Source: Pseudomonadales bacterium
GTDB lineage: Bacteria > Pseudomonadota > Gammaproteobacteria > Pseudomonadales > Azotimanducaceae
Reading direction: 5' to 3'
Length of the DNA stretch: 64,000 bases
NCBI GenBank assembly: GCA_019634925.1
Contig: JAHCAL010000003.1
Location: 62,001 to 126,000 of the forward strand
Position numbers and translations under genes: made by a program. Numbering within the stretch: position 1 is the stretch's first letter; each line of letters begins with the position of its first letter. This document shows positions 7,262 to 16,728 of this stretch, in pieces. The notes beneath the pieces were generated by a model that was not told the origin of the DNA, did no database searches, and saw only the letters and a list, made by a program, of their open reading frames with translations.

Positions 7262-8392
7262 TCAGCGCACCAGCCGGAAGCAGTTGCGCAGTTCCGCGAC
7301 GAAGAGCTCGGGTTGCTCGAACGCGGCGAAGTGGCCGCCCCGGTCGAGCTCGTTCCAGTAGATGATGTTCCGGTAGCGGTTCGCTGCCCAGCGCCGCGAG
7401 CAGACGAAGATCTCCTTGGGGAAGATGCTGCAGCCGGTCGGGGTCGTGACCTCGCCGGCGCTGAACGAACCGAAGCTCTGCCAGTACAGGCGCGCCGACG
7501 ACGCGGCGCTGTCGGTCAGCCAGTAGAGCATGATGTTGTCGAGCATCTCGTCGCGTGTCAGCGCGTTCTCCGGGTGCCCGGCGCAGTCGGTCCACGCCCA
7601 GAACTTCTCGATGATCCAGGCCGCCTGGCCGATTGGTGAATCGGCGAGGCCGTAGCCGAGCGTCTGCGGCCGGGTCGACTGCTGTTTCGAGTAGCCGGAA
7701 TCCCAGTCCTGGTAGTGCTTCATCCCGGCGAGTCCGCGCTGCTCGAGCTCGGTCAGGTTGTCGAGCGGGTCGGGACGTGCCGAGACCATGTTCACGTGGA
7801 TGGCCTTGCAGTGCGCGGTGTCGCGGATGCCGATGGCGGTCGTCACCGCCGAACCCCAGTCGCCGCCCTGCGCGAAATAGCTGTCGTAGCCGAGCCGGGC
7901 CATGAGCTGCGCCCAGGCGTCGGCGATCTTTTCCACCCCCCAGCCCGGTTCCGTCGGCTTTCCGGAGAACCCGTAGCCGGGCAGGGCCGGGCAGACGACG
8001 TGAAACGCATCGGCTGGATCCGCGCCGTGCGCGGCGGGATCGGCGAGCGGCCCGATCACCTCGAGGAACTCGACGATCGAGCCCGGCCAGCCGTGGGTGA
8101 GTATCAGCGGGCGTGCACCCGGCGCCGGCGAGCGCACGTGGATGAAGTGGATGTCCAGCCCGTCGATGGTCGTCATGAACTGGGGGAACGTGTTGAGCCT
8201 GGCCTCGGCGCGCCGCCAGTCGTAACGTTCGAGCCAGTAGTCACGGATCTCGCGCATGTACGCGAGCGGTACACCCTGGGTCCAGTCCGAGGGTGTTTCC
8301 CGGTCGGGGAAGCGGGTCCGGGCGAGCCGCGTGTTCAGGTCGTCGAGCGCATCCTGCGGAATGTCGATCCGGAACGAACGGATGTCGGTCAT
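7262..8392 (-). CDS. Epoxide hydrolase (EHN-domain alpha/beta hydrolase)
   Basis: The protein has 376 residues. An N-terminal EHN segment (FRIDIPQDALDDLNTRLARTRFPD) typical of microsomal-type epoxide hydrolases precedes an alpha/beta-hydrolase core. The oxyanion motif HGWPGS and the nucleophile elbow GGDWGS, with Asp as nucleophile, are both visible. A late GGHFAAFEQPE supplies the catalytic His. It should open epoxides to diols through an ester intermediate. The ATG at 8392 has GGAG 7-10 bases upstream. Lying between an SDR and a small hypothetical protein on the same strand, it fits a xenobiotic or terpenoid/fatty-epoxide catabolic set. Confidence 0.92.
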   Translation of the reverse strand: MTDIRSFRIDIPQDALDDLNTRLARTRFPDRETPSDWTQGVPLAYMREIRDYWLERYDWRRAEARLNTFPQFMTTIDGLDIHFIHVRSPAPGARPLILTHGWPGSIVEFLEVIGPLADPAAHGADPADAFHVVCPALPGYGFSGKPTEPGWGVEKIADAWAQLMARLGYDSYFAQGGDWGSAVTTAIGIRDTAHCKAIHVNMVSARPDPLDNLTELEQRGLAGMKHYQDWDSGYSKQQSTRPQTLGYGLADSPIGQAAWIIEKFWAWTDCAGHPENALTRDEMLDNIMLYWLTDSAASSARLYWQSFGSFSAGEVTTPTGCSIFPKEIFVCSRRWAANRYRNIIYWNELDRGGHFAAFEQPELFVAELRNCFRLVR

Positions 8393-8433
8393 GGCGATCT
8401 CCGGGAATGGGGTTGCGTGCGGGTCCGTGTGAT

Positions 8434-9204
8434 TCAGAGCGAGGCGCAGATGTGTCCGCCGTCGACCACGAGCACCGAGCCGGTCATGTAGCTCGAGGCG
8501 TCCGAGGCGAGCAGCAGGATCGGTCCGTCGAGATCCTCGAAATCGCCGAACCGGCGCATCGGGATGCCTTTCATGAATTCCGGCGCGGCCTCGCTCTCGA
8601 GCAGCAGGCGGCTGACGTCGGTCAGGATGTAGCCGGGTGCCAGCGCGTTCACCCGGATGCCGTAGCGGGCCGCCTCGAGCGCGAGCACCTCGGTCATCCG
8701 GGTCAGGCCGCCCTTGGAGACGGCGTAGGGGAACTGGCCCTTGATGGTGCGGGTGTCGGTGATCGAGGAGATGTTGATGATGTTGCCCTGTTTGCGACCG
8801 CTCGCGACGACGTGTTCGGTATAGAACTTCGCCATCATCCAGGGGCCCTTCAGGTTCGTCTCCATGACGAAGTCCCAATCGTTCTCGTCGATCATCATGT
8901 AGGTCTTGGCACCCGCCTCGACGCCGGCGTTGTTGATGACGACGTCGACCGGCCCGAAGGCACGCGCGGCTTCGGCGAGAAATGCCCGGATGCTGTCCGC
9001 GCTGCGCACGTCGAGTGGGAGCCCCTTGGCTTCGCCGCCGGCTGCACGGATCTCGTCCACGCGGGCGGCGACCTTGTCGACCCGGCGGGCGCCGAGCGCG
9101 ACCCGCGCACCGGCGGCGGCGAGCACGCCTGCGAAATGATGGCCGAACCCGGACGATGCGCCGGTGATGACGATGTGTTTGCCGTCGAGTCGAAAATTCC
9201 GCAC
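8434..9204 (-). CDS. SDR family NAD(P)-dependent oxidoreductase
   Basis: This is a 256-residue classical short-chain dehydrogenase. The cofactor motif TGASSGFG lies near residue 15, followed by NNAG, the catalytic Ser in NISSI, and YAVSK with the catalytic Tyr and Lys. The C-terminal half (LAPGYILTDV..., then VVDGG) is standard. It interconverts an alcohol and a ketone; the substrate is not predictable. It is 41 bases upstream of the epoxide hydrolase on the same strand, and the diol product of that enzyme is a plausible but unproven substrate. Confidence 0.93.
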   Translation of the reverse strand: MRNFRLDGKHIVITGASSGFGHHFAGVLAAAGARVALGARRVDKVAARVDEIRAAGGEAKGLPLDVRSADSIRAFLAEAARAFGPVDVVINNAGVEAGAKTYMMIDENDWDFVMETNLKGPWMMAKFYTEHVVASGRKQGNIINISSITDTRTIKGQFPYAVSKGGLTRMTEVLALEAARYGIRVNALAPGYILTDVSRLLLESEAAPEFMKGIPMRRFGDFEDLDGPILLLASDASSYMTGSVLVVDGGHICASL

Positions 9205-9331
9205 GAGCCGCTCCTCCGGTTGCCGGCGGAATGCTAACGGCTGGGGGAGGCGGCTGCCAGCCGAATGCCGGCGCGGTGGTCTCAGTCCGTGCGTCGGGCG
9301 AGCCGAATGGCCACGGGCGTCAACCGCGGGT

Positions 9332-9394
9332 GTTCACCCCGGGCGTTCAGCCCCGCGCGTTCAGCCCCGGGCGTTCAGCCCCGGGCGTTCAGCC
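9332..9394. repeat. 14-bp tandem repeat across the GFA gene stop
   Basis: About four and a half units of GTTCAGCCCCGGGC run in tandem, the first unit one base shorter. The GFA stop codon (9389-9391, minus strand) lies in the last unit, so each unit places another TGA after the gene. Confidence 0.85.
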
Positions 9395-9796
9395 CGCCGC
9401 TTGCGGGAAGCGCTGTGCGCCGGCGATCGGTGCGACCCAGTCGGCCGCGTGATCGGTATAGACCTCCACGGCGGGCTGGATCCCGGAGAAGTCGTCGAGG
9501 GTGCCGGCCTTGACCGCGACGACGCCCGGCATGGCGGCGATCCGCGACAGGATCGGCGAGCCGCAGCGACCACAGAAGTGCCGGTAGACCGGCTGGCCGC
9601 TGTCGCCGACGTCCTGGAATACGCTGGTTTCGCCGTGCTGGGTGTAGTCGGCTTCGGCAACCACGAGATTGGTCGAGAACATCGCGCCGCTCTGCCGCTG
9701 GCAGTGGGTGCAGTGGCAGACCGCGGTGACGCTGGGTTCACGGGCGAGTTCGTAGCGGACGGCACCACACAGGCAACGGCCGGTTCGGCTGGTCAT
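9389..9796 (-). CDS. GFA (CENP-V/Gfa domain) zinc protein
   Basis: The protein has 135 residues with the GFA zinc-site pattern: C8-x-C10, then C27, C29 and C32 (VCHCTHCQ), and C75-x2-C78 (HFCGRCGSP). The founding member is glutathione-dependent formaldehyde-activating enzyme, but most short bacterial members have no proven reaction, so formaldehyde activity should not be assumed. It stands alone between the SDR gene and tRNA-Pro. Its 3' end runs into a 14-bp tandem repeat that carries its stop codon. Confidence 0.9.
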   Translation of the reverse strand: MTSRTGRCLCGAVRYELAREPSVTAVCHCTHCQRQSGAMFSTNLVVAEADYTQHGETSVFQDVGDSGQPVYRHFCGRCGSPILSRIAAMPGVVAVKAGTLDDFSGIQPAVEVYTDHAADWVAPIAGAQRFPQAAG

Positions 9797-9863
9797 ACGT
9801 GATGTCTCCCCGGTTGCTCATGCCGCGGCCCGGACGGGCCTCGGGCGAGTCGATGCAGGCAAG

Positions 9864-9940
9864 TGGTCGGAGTGAGAGGATTCGAACCTCCGGCCCCCAC
9901 GTCCCGAACGTGGTGCTCTACCAAGCTGAGCTACACTCCG
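9864..9940 (-). tRNA. tRNA-Pro (anticodon CGG), CCA encoded
   Basis: On the minus strand the acceptor stem CGGAGTG/CACTCCG closes the cloverleaf. The anticodon stem CCACG/CGTGG holds the loop TTCGGGA (anticodon CGG), and the T arm carries GGTTCGAATCC. The 3' CCA is encoded at 9864-9866. Confidence 0.95.
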
Positions 9941-10100
9941 AATTCTTCGCGGCCTGCGCCTGCGGCTCGCACCGAGCGGCTGGCGTCGAAGGCCGCGTAT
10001 TGTAAGAGTCCGGCTGCGTGCCGACAACCGGGGCGGGGCGCGTTTTCCGCTGCTCCGAATGGTTCTGCCGAAGTACCGCCAGCGCCCGATACCCCGCCCT

Positions 10101-11273
10101 TCAGACCAGGATTCGTTCGCGCCGGTACATGGCGACTGCCAGCGCTGTCAGGGCTGCCGCGCCGAGCAGCGTACCCAGCGTCGCGAGCGCCACGTCGCCC
10201 CAGGCCAGCGCCTCGCCGCGGATCGCGGCGGCGACCAGGCTGGCCTGACTCAGGCTCGGCACCAGCATGAGCAGCCCCTCGGTCCGCAGGTTCATCACCT
10301 GGGTCACGATCAGGGGCAGGGTCGGGATCAGTATCACCACCGTGAGGTAGGTCTGCGCTTCCTTGTAGGTGCGCGCGAACGACGCCACCACGGTCAGCAT
10401 GGCGGCCGCGAAGACGACCAGCGGCAGGCAGAGCGCGAACATCACGGCTGCGTCGACGAGTCCCAGTTCGAGCGACATGCCGACCTTGTGCAGTGGCACC
10501 AGCGGCAGCGAGAGCGCGAGGCTCGTGAGAAACAGCGCGAGCGACAGGGCGCTGAACGCGCTCGCCGCGCCGATCTTGCCGAGCACCAGGCCGACCCGCG
10601 AAACCGGCTGGCTGAGCAGCGGCTCCAGCGAGCCGTGTTCGCGCTCGCCTGCGGTCGCGTCGATCGCGAGGTAGAAGCCGCCCATGAAGATGACCAGCAC
10701 CAGCAGGTAGGGCAGGGTCGCGAGCAGGGTCAGCGCCCGTGCGGCGGGTGACGCGGTGTCGAACTCCTGCACGACCACCGGCGTGAGTATCTTCGGATCG
10801 ACGCCGCGCAGCTGCAGGCGCAGCACGCCGAGCTTCTGGCTGTAGGCGGAGACGTACTGGCGCGTCAGCATCGCGTTGCGGCGCGTGGTGCCCATTCCGG
10901 AGCTGTCGTAGTACAGGGCGAGTGCATTGATCTCGCCGGCGGCGAAGCGTTCCGGATAGTCCGCGTCGATGACCAGCAGCAGCGAATGTGCACCGGCGGC
11001 GACGGCGCCCTGCGGGTCGTCGACTTCGATGCGTTCGAGGGTGACGTTCTGGCGCTCGAGATGCTGCATGAGTCCCGGTGCGTGGACAGCGCCCGAAACC
11101 GCCAGCGTGAACGGCTCGCGTGCCTCGCCGAGCGTGGTGTCGAGCACCAGCCCCATGAGCGCGGCGAACAGCGCCGGGCCGAGCACGGCGAGCGACAGCG
11201 ACGAGACGAGCGTGCGCCGATCACGGATGTTGTCGCGACACTCCTTGGCCAGCACCACCAGGAAGCCGTTCAT
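10101..11273 (-). CDS. ABC-2 type transporter permease (NatB-like)
   Basis: The protein has 390 residues. One membrane segment lies near the N-terminus (LSLAVLGPALFAALMGLVL), then a large extracytoplasmic domain, then about five more hydrophobic segments in the C-terminal half. The motif GEREHGSLEPLLSQPVSR is characteristic of NatB/ABC-2 permeases. The ATG overlaps the end of the ATPase gene (ATGA-type), so the two form an exporter. NatAB systems export Na+ in Bacillus, but relatives export many other compounds. Confidence 0.9.
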   Translation of the reverse strand: MNGFLVVLAKECRDNIRDRRTLVSSLSLAVLGPALFAALMGLVLDTTLGEAREPFTLAVSGAVHAPGLMQHLERQNVTLERIEVDDPQGAVAAGAHSLLLVIDADYPERFAAGEINALALYYDSSGMGTTRRNAMLTRQYVSAYSQKLGVLRLQLRGVDPKILTPVVVQEFDTASPAARALTLLATLPYLLVLVIFMGGFYLAIDATAGEREHGSLEPLLSQPVSRVGLVLGKIGAASAFSALSLALFLTSLALSLPLVPLHKVGMSLELGLVDAAVMFALCLPLVVFAAAMLTVVASFARTYKEAQTYLTVVILIPTLPLIVTQVMNLRTEGLLMLVPSLSQASLVAAAIRGEALAWGDVALATLGTLLGAAALTALAVAMYRRERILV

Positions 11274-11995
11274 GACGCGTCGCCGCCGATGATCCGGATG
11301 AACGCTTCCTCGAGGTCGGCTTCGCCGGTCGTTGTATGGAGCGTCGCGCGGGAACCGCCGAACAGCGCGCGCCCGTGGCCGATGATGACGACGTCGTCGC
11401 AGAGGTTGCCGATCTCCTGCATGACGTGGCTGGACAGCACCACGCAGCGGCCCTCGTCGCGCAGCTCGGTGATGATCGCGCGCAGCGCGCGGGTCGCCAT
11501 CACGTCGAGCCCGTTGGTCGGCTCGTCGAGGATCACGTTGCGCGGATCGTGTACCAGCGCGCGGGCGAGTGCGACCCTGATCCGTTGACCCTGCGAGAAC
11601 CCGTCGACGCGCCGGTGCGCGAACTCGCCCATGTCCAGGCGTTCGACCAGGTCGTCCACGCGGGCGCGCAGCGTGGCCTTGCGCAGCCCGTGCAGTGCGC
11701 CGAAGTAGGCGATGTTCTCGCGCGCGGTGAGCCGTGCGTAGAGTCCGGCGGCATGCGGCAGCACGCCGATGCGGGCCCGCACCGCGAGCGGTTGGGTCGC
11801 GACGTCGAGGCCGTCTACCGCCGCGGTTCCGGCGTCGGCGGCGAGCACCGTGGCGAGGATCCTGAGCGTGGTCGACTTGCCCGCGCCGTTCGGACCGAGC
11901 AGCGCCGTGATCCGCCCGTCCCGGGCGTCGAACGAAACGTCCTTGAGCGCCGCGATCGCGCCAAACGACTTCTGCAGGCGTTCGACCCGGATCAT
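11270..11995 (-). CDS. ABC transporter ATP-binding protein (NatA-like)
   Basis: The protein has 241 residues. Walker A is GPNGAGKST at 34-42, the ABC signature is the variant FSQGQ, and Walker B is VILDEPTNGLD followed by the switch His in SSHVMQE. It energises the permease encoded immediately downstream. The ATG at 11995 overlaps the 3' end of the alpha/beta-hydrolase gene by 4 bases, so the three genes are probably read as one leftward unit. Confidence 0.93.
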   Translation of the reverse strand: MIRVERLQKSFGAIAALKDVSFDARDGRITALLGPNGAGKSTTLRILATVLAADAGTAAVDGLDVATQPLAVRARIGVLPHAAGLYARLTARENIAYFGALHGLRKATLRARVDDLVERLDMGEFAHRRVDGFSQGQRIRVALARALVHDPRNVILDEPTNGLDVMATRALRAIITELRDEGRCVVLSSHVMQEIGNLCDDVVIIGHGRALFGGSRATLHTTTGEADLEEAFIRIIGGDAS

Positions 11996-13497
11996 GGCGG
12001 CGGCCCCATCAGGTCGACGAAGAACGGGTCGGGGCCGAGGCGGCGCACGCAGTCGGTTGCGAGGCCGCTGACCGCGCCGGTCCGCACGAAGTCCGCGACG
12101 ACTTCCGGCAGGCAGCCGCGCGCTATCACGCCGTGGCCCTGGCCGGGTGCGACGACGTGGTGCGCGTTGCTGAGGCCGGCCGCTGCCCGTTCCGCGTAAC
12201 CGGGCGGTGTGATGGGGTCGAACTCGCCGGAAAGCAGCAGGGTGGGGGTGGCGCTCGCGAGCGGTGCCTTCAGTTCCGGGTAGGTGACGCCGCGCGGCCA
12301 GACCGCGCAGAGCGTCTCCAGCATGCGCACCTGGTCGGTGCCGAGATAGGTGCGCTCGAGCGCGGGCAGGGTGTCGGCGAGATCGCTCCAGAACGGGACG
12401 TCCTCGCTGCAGACCACGCTGTTGTGCATGGCGACGCTGATGGCGCGGCCGAGTTCGCGCTCGATCCGCTGTGCCTGCAGCGCGAGCGGCAGGTAGTTTT
12501 CCTGCGTCTCGGCCGCGGCGATCAGCAGCGGCAGCACGGCCGCGGTCTCCGGGGCATAGGACAGGATGCGCACCGTGGCGGCGAGATGACCGTAAGTGAG
12601 TGTGGTGCGGGTCGGGCGGCCGCTGACCGGGTCCGCCAGTTCGACGTCGACCGGGCTCGCGCGCAACCGTGCGGCGAGCCGCTCGAAGCGCGCCCGGATG
12701 TCGGTGAATGCCCCAGCGCAGGCGGGCTCGTCCCCGCACCGCGCGAAGATCGAGTCGAGCGCACGCGCGGCGTTCAGCGCGATGTCCGCACCCAGCGCGT
12801 GATCCGGGGGAACGACGCCATCCAGCACGAGGGTCCTGACCGAACCCGGGTGGCGCTGCAGGAAGTGCTGTGCGACCCGGGTGCCATAGGAGACGCCGTA
12901 GAGGTTCCACTGTGAGTAGCCCAGCGCGGCGCGCACGCGCTCCAGGTCGTCGACCGCGAGAGCGGTGGTATAGAAGCGCGGATCGGCAGTGAGGCTCGCG
13001 AGACAGCGCGCCGTCTCCTCCCGGACCACGGCTGCGTCGAACGCCGTGATGGTCGCGGTACTGGCCTCGCACGCGAGCGGCGCCGAGCGCCCGGTTCCGC
13101 GCTGGTCGACCAGCACGATGTCGCGCTCGAGCAGCAGGGGAGCAAAGGCGCCTGCGAGGTCGACGTACAGGTCGACGGACGACGCGCCCGGGCCGCCGTT
13201 GATGAGGGTCACGGCATCGGCTGCGGGGTTCGACCTCAGTGACTTTATGCGCGCGACGAAGAGCTCGATCGTCGGGCCATCCGGCGTCGCTGGATTCTCG
13301 GGTACCGCGAGCCGCCCGCATTCCGCGGCAATGCGCGCGAAGCCATCGCCGGCCCGCAGGACACATGGGGTCAGAGTCAGCCGGTCGGCGCTCGCGCCGA
13401 CCGGCTGACTCTGACCCCATGTGTCCTGCGGGCTGACGAACGCCGTGCAGGCGAGCATCGCGCCGGCCAGGGCCTGCCGCGTCGATCGTCGGACCAT
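11992..13497 (-). CDS. TAP-like alpha/beta hydrolase (prolyl/tripeptidyl aminopeptidase type), exported
   Basis: The protein has 501 residues. A signal peptide (MVRRSTRQALAG... hydrophobic to about residue 21) is followed by residues 22-49, encoded by an 82-bp palindrome. The enzyme domain then begins at CGRLAVPENP. The oxyanion segment INGGPGAS, DQRGTGRS and nucleophile elbow GVSYGT identify an S33-type serine hydrolase. The TAP-like C-terminal domain has the Asp in GEFDPITP and the His in GQGHG. Probably periplasmic and active on peptides or esters. Its stop overlaps the ABC ATPase start. The palindrome does not break the frame but probably lengthens the linker after the signal peptide. Confidence 0.88.
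   Translation of the reverse strand: MVRRSTRQALAGAMLACTAFVSPQDTWGQSQPVGASADRLTLTPCVLRAGDGFARIAAECGRLAVPENPATPDGPTIELFVARIKSLRSNPAADAVTLINGGPGASSVDLYVDLAGAFAPLLLERDIVLVDQRGTGRSAPLACEASTATITAFDAAVVREETARCLASLTADPRFYTTALAVDDLERVRAALGYSQWNLYGVSYGTRVAQHFLQRHPGSVRTLVLDGVVPPDHALGADIALNAARALDSIFARCGDEPACAGAFTDIRARFERLAARLRASPVDVELADPVSGRPTRTTLTYGHLAATVRILSYAPETAAVLPLLIAAAETQENYLPLALQAQRIERELGRAISVAMHNSVVCSEDVPFWSDLADTLPALERTYLGTDQVRMLETLCAVWPRGVTYPELKAPLASATPTLLLSGEFDPITPPGYAERAAAGLSNAHHVVAPGQGHGVIARGCLPEVVADFVRTGAVSGLATDCVRRLGPDPFFVDLMGPPP
13352..13433. repeat. 82-bp near-perfect palindrome inside the TAP-like hydrolase gene
   Basis: Two 40-base arms (13352-13391 and 13394-13433) are exact reverse complements separated by only TC. 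They contain the CATGGGGTCAGAGTC / GACTCTGACCCCATG core that I associate with REP-type elements mobilised by RAYT transposases; that link is from memory. The element lies in frame within the 5' coding region. No transposase is near. Confidence 0.92.
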
Positions 13498-14541
13498 TCA
13501 GCCCAGACGCGTCAGACAGTGCCGGGCGAGACCTTCGAGCGCGTCGCGGTACTGGCCGGCCGGAAGGTGAGTGAGCGCGGCGAGCGCGCATTCCGATTCG
13601 CGGACCGCGGCTGCGCGGGTCGCTTCGAGCGCCCCGGACCGGGCGACGATGTCGATCACCTGGCTCTGCGCATCGGCCGCGCGCAGCGTGACCGCGCGGC
13701 GAATGATCGCGGCGTCGGCGGGATTGGCGCCGCGCAGCGCGATGATCAGCGGCAAGGTCATTTTGCCCTCGGCGAGGTCGTCGCCTACGTTCTTGCCCAT
13801 CAGCGCGGCATCGCCTGCATAGTCCAGCCAGTCGTCCAGCAGCTGGTAGGCGAGTCCGAAGTGCAGTCCGTAACGCTTGAGTGCGTCGGCCTGCGGCGGC
13901 GGACCGGCCAGCACACCGGCGGTGTGGGCCGCGGCCTGGAACAGCAGCGCCGTCTTGCAGCGGATCACCTCGCGGTACGCCGCTTCGGTGAGGTCCGCGT
14001 TGCCGACGTTGGCGAGCTGCATCACTTCCCCTTCGGCGATGGTGTTGGTCGCGTCGGACAGGATCGCCATGATCTCCATGCTGCCGAGGCCGACCATGAG
14101 CTGGAACGCACGCGAGTAGAGGAAGTCACCGACCAGCACGCTCGGCGCGTTACCCCAGGTCGCGTTGGCGGTGGCCCGCCCCCGCCTGAGCTGCGAGCGG
14201 TCGACCACGTCGTCGTGCAGCAGCGTGGCGGTGTGCAGGAACTCGATCACCGTGGCGAGGCGCACGTGTCGGTCGTCGGCAGGCTCCGGATGCCCGGTGC
14301 AGGCCCGCACCCCGAGCAGCACCAGGAGCGGCCGCAGTCGCTTGCCGCCGCTCTCGACGATGTAGCGGCCGATTTCCTCGACCAGGGCGACGTCCGAAGT
14401 CAGCTGGCGCGGAATGAGCGCATTGACCGCCGCGAAGTCGCGGGCGACCAGGGCATAGATGTCGGCGAGGCCTGCGCCGGCAGCAGTCCCGGCGCTCACG
14501 GACCGGGGCAGTTCCGAAGCAATGGCGCGCGGTGCGCTCAC
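13498..14541 (-). CDS. ispB: Polyprenyl (octaprenyl) diphosphate synthase
   Basis: The protein has 347 residues. It has the all-trans prenyl synthase first aspartate motif LLHDDVVD with the following RRG, GGKRLRP for IPP binding, and the second aspartate motif DDWLD. It elongates FPP with IPP to make the ubiquinone side chain at the cytosolic membrane face. Divergence from rplU-rpmA-obg is the usual gammaproteobacterial arrangement of ispB. The start codon is GTG. The GTG at 14541 has no clear ribosome site, and a second in-frame GTG at 14499 is possible; E. coli IspB is 323 residues, so the N-terminus may be over-called. Confidence 0.93.
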   Translation of the reverse strand: MSAPRAIASELPRSVSAGTAAGAGLADIYALVARDFAAVNALIPRQLTSDVALVEEIGRYIVESGGKRLRPLLVLLGVRACTGHPEPADDRHVRLATVIEFLHTATLLHDDVVDRSQLRRGRATANATWGNAPSVLVGDFLYSRAFQLMVGLGSMEIMAILSDATNTIAEGEVMQLANVGNADLTEAAYREVIRCKTALLFQAAAHTAGVLAGPPPQADALKRYGLHFGLAYQLLDDWLDYAGDAALMGKNVGDDLAEGKMTLPLIIALRGANPADAAIIRRAVTLRAADAQSQVIDIVARSGALEATRAAAVRESECALAALTHLPAGQYRDALEGLARHCLTRLG

Positions 14542-14888
14542 GCGGGCTACCCGGCCTGCCGGGACGGTGCGCGCCGCGCGTCGCGGGCCGCACGATTCGG
14601 ACTGGGGCTGATCATCGGTGCTCGGTCCTTTGCTTTGGCGGGTGCCTTTTACGGGTGGCCTGACCGGGAGGTTTGAACGGTTGCCGCGCGTCGGAACGGC
14701 GTTGCGCTGCGGTCCGGCGATTCCTGCCAGTTGACTCGTTGTAATCGAAAACCTATGCCCGTAGAATTACGCGCCTTTCGCAGGGTGCTCCCCATGCCCG
14801 GGTCGTTGGGGTTGGTCTTGCGGCGCACTTGGGCCGGGCTTTCTGCGCGGCATTGTATAGCAGGCCGCACAGCTTCAGGAGTGGATTT
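14542..14888. other. 347-base divergent intergenic region, ispB | rplU
   Basis: I see no gene here. It holds the rplU promoter (14739-14767) and an untranslated leader of roughly 115 bases before rplU. The leader contains GC-rich segments that could fold as a ribosomal-protein leader, but I could not match it to a known L21 leader class. The ispB-side promoter is not obvious. Confidence 0.6.
14739..14767 (+). promoter_or_regulatory. Sigma-70 promoter for rplU-rpmA
   Basis: TTGTAA (-35) and TAGAAT (-10) are separated by 17 bases. An overlapping alternative is TTGACT at 14731 with TATGCC at 14754, also 17 bases apart. Confidence 0.6.
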
Positions 14889-15200
14889 ATGTTTGCGGTT
14901 TTCTCCAGCGGTGGCAAGCAGCACCGGGTGACGGAAGGCGAGACCATCAAGATCGAGATGCTCGACGCCGATGCCGGCCAGCAGGTCGTCTTCGACAAGG
15001 TCCTGATGGTGGGTGACGGTGATCGTGTGGCGGTCGGTACGCCTTACGTCGAAGGTGGCAAGGTGACCGCGGAGGTCCTCAGCCACGACCGCGGCAAGAA
15101 GATCCGCATCATCAAGTTCCGCCGCCGCCAGGGCTACATGCGTACCCAGGGGCATCGCCAGTGGTTCACGGAAGTCCGGATCACCGGCATCAACGGTTGA
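14889..15200 (+). CDS. rplU: 50S ribosomal protein L21
   Basis: At 103 residues it matches the E. coli length. The N-terminus [14 protein letters not shown] and the C-terminal [14 protein letters not shown]...TEVRITGI are diagnostic of L21, which binds 23S rRNA and contacts L20. AGGAGTGG precedes the ATG by 5 bases. It is first in the rplU-rpmA operon. Confidence 0.98.
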   Translation: MFAVFSSGGKQHRVTEGETIKIEMLDADAGQQVVFDKVLMVGDGDRVAVGTPYVEGGKVTAEVLSHDRGKKIRIIKFRRRQGYMRTQGHRQWFTEVRITGING

Positions 15201-15212
15201 GGAGACGCGAGC

Positions 15213-15485
15213 ATGGCACACAAGAAGGCAGGCGGCAGTACCCGCAACGGTCGCGATTCGGAAGCGAAACGGCTCGGGCTCAAGAAGTTCGGCGGTGAGC
15301 TGGTGAAGGCCGGGAACATCATCGTGCGGCAGCGCGGCACCCAGTTCCGCGCCGGCGCCAACGTCGGTTGCGGCCGCGATCACACACTGTTCGCCACGGC
15401 CGACGGGCACGTCAAGTTCCTGGTCCGCGGCAAGGAAGGTCGCAGGTACGTCACCGTCGAGCCGCTTGCCACGGCCCAGGCCTGA
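15213..15485 (+). CDS. rpmA: 50S ribosomal protein L27
   Basis: The protein has 90 residues beginning [22 protein letters not shown], the L27 hallmark; its N-terminal tail reaches the peptidyl-transferase centre. GQ-type processing sequences seen in Firmicutes are absent. It follows rplU by 12 bases and is followed directly by an intrinsic terminator. Confidence 0.98.
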   Translation: MAHKKAGGSTRNGRDSEAKRLGLKKFGGELVKAGNIIVRQRGTQFRAGANVGCGRDHTLFATADGHVKFLVRGKEGRRYVTVEPLATAQA

Positions 15486-16718
<1,233 letters not shown>

Positions 16719-16728
16719 GCGCACGGGC

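Noticed and set aside
9332..9394. Short repeats at 9.3 kb as a CRISPR array
   Set aside because: Units are 14 bases and contiguous, without spacers or cas genes.
9864..9940. tRNA considered as a possible selC (tRNA-Sec)
   Set aside because: The acceptor and variable arms are short and the anticodon is CGG, so it is an ordinary tRNA-Pro.
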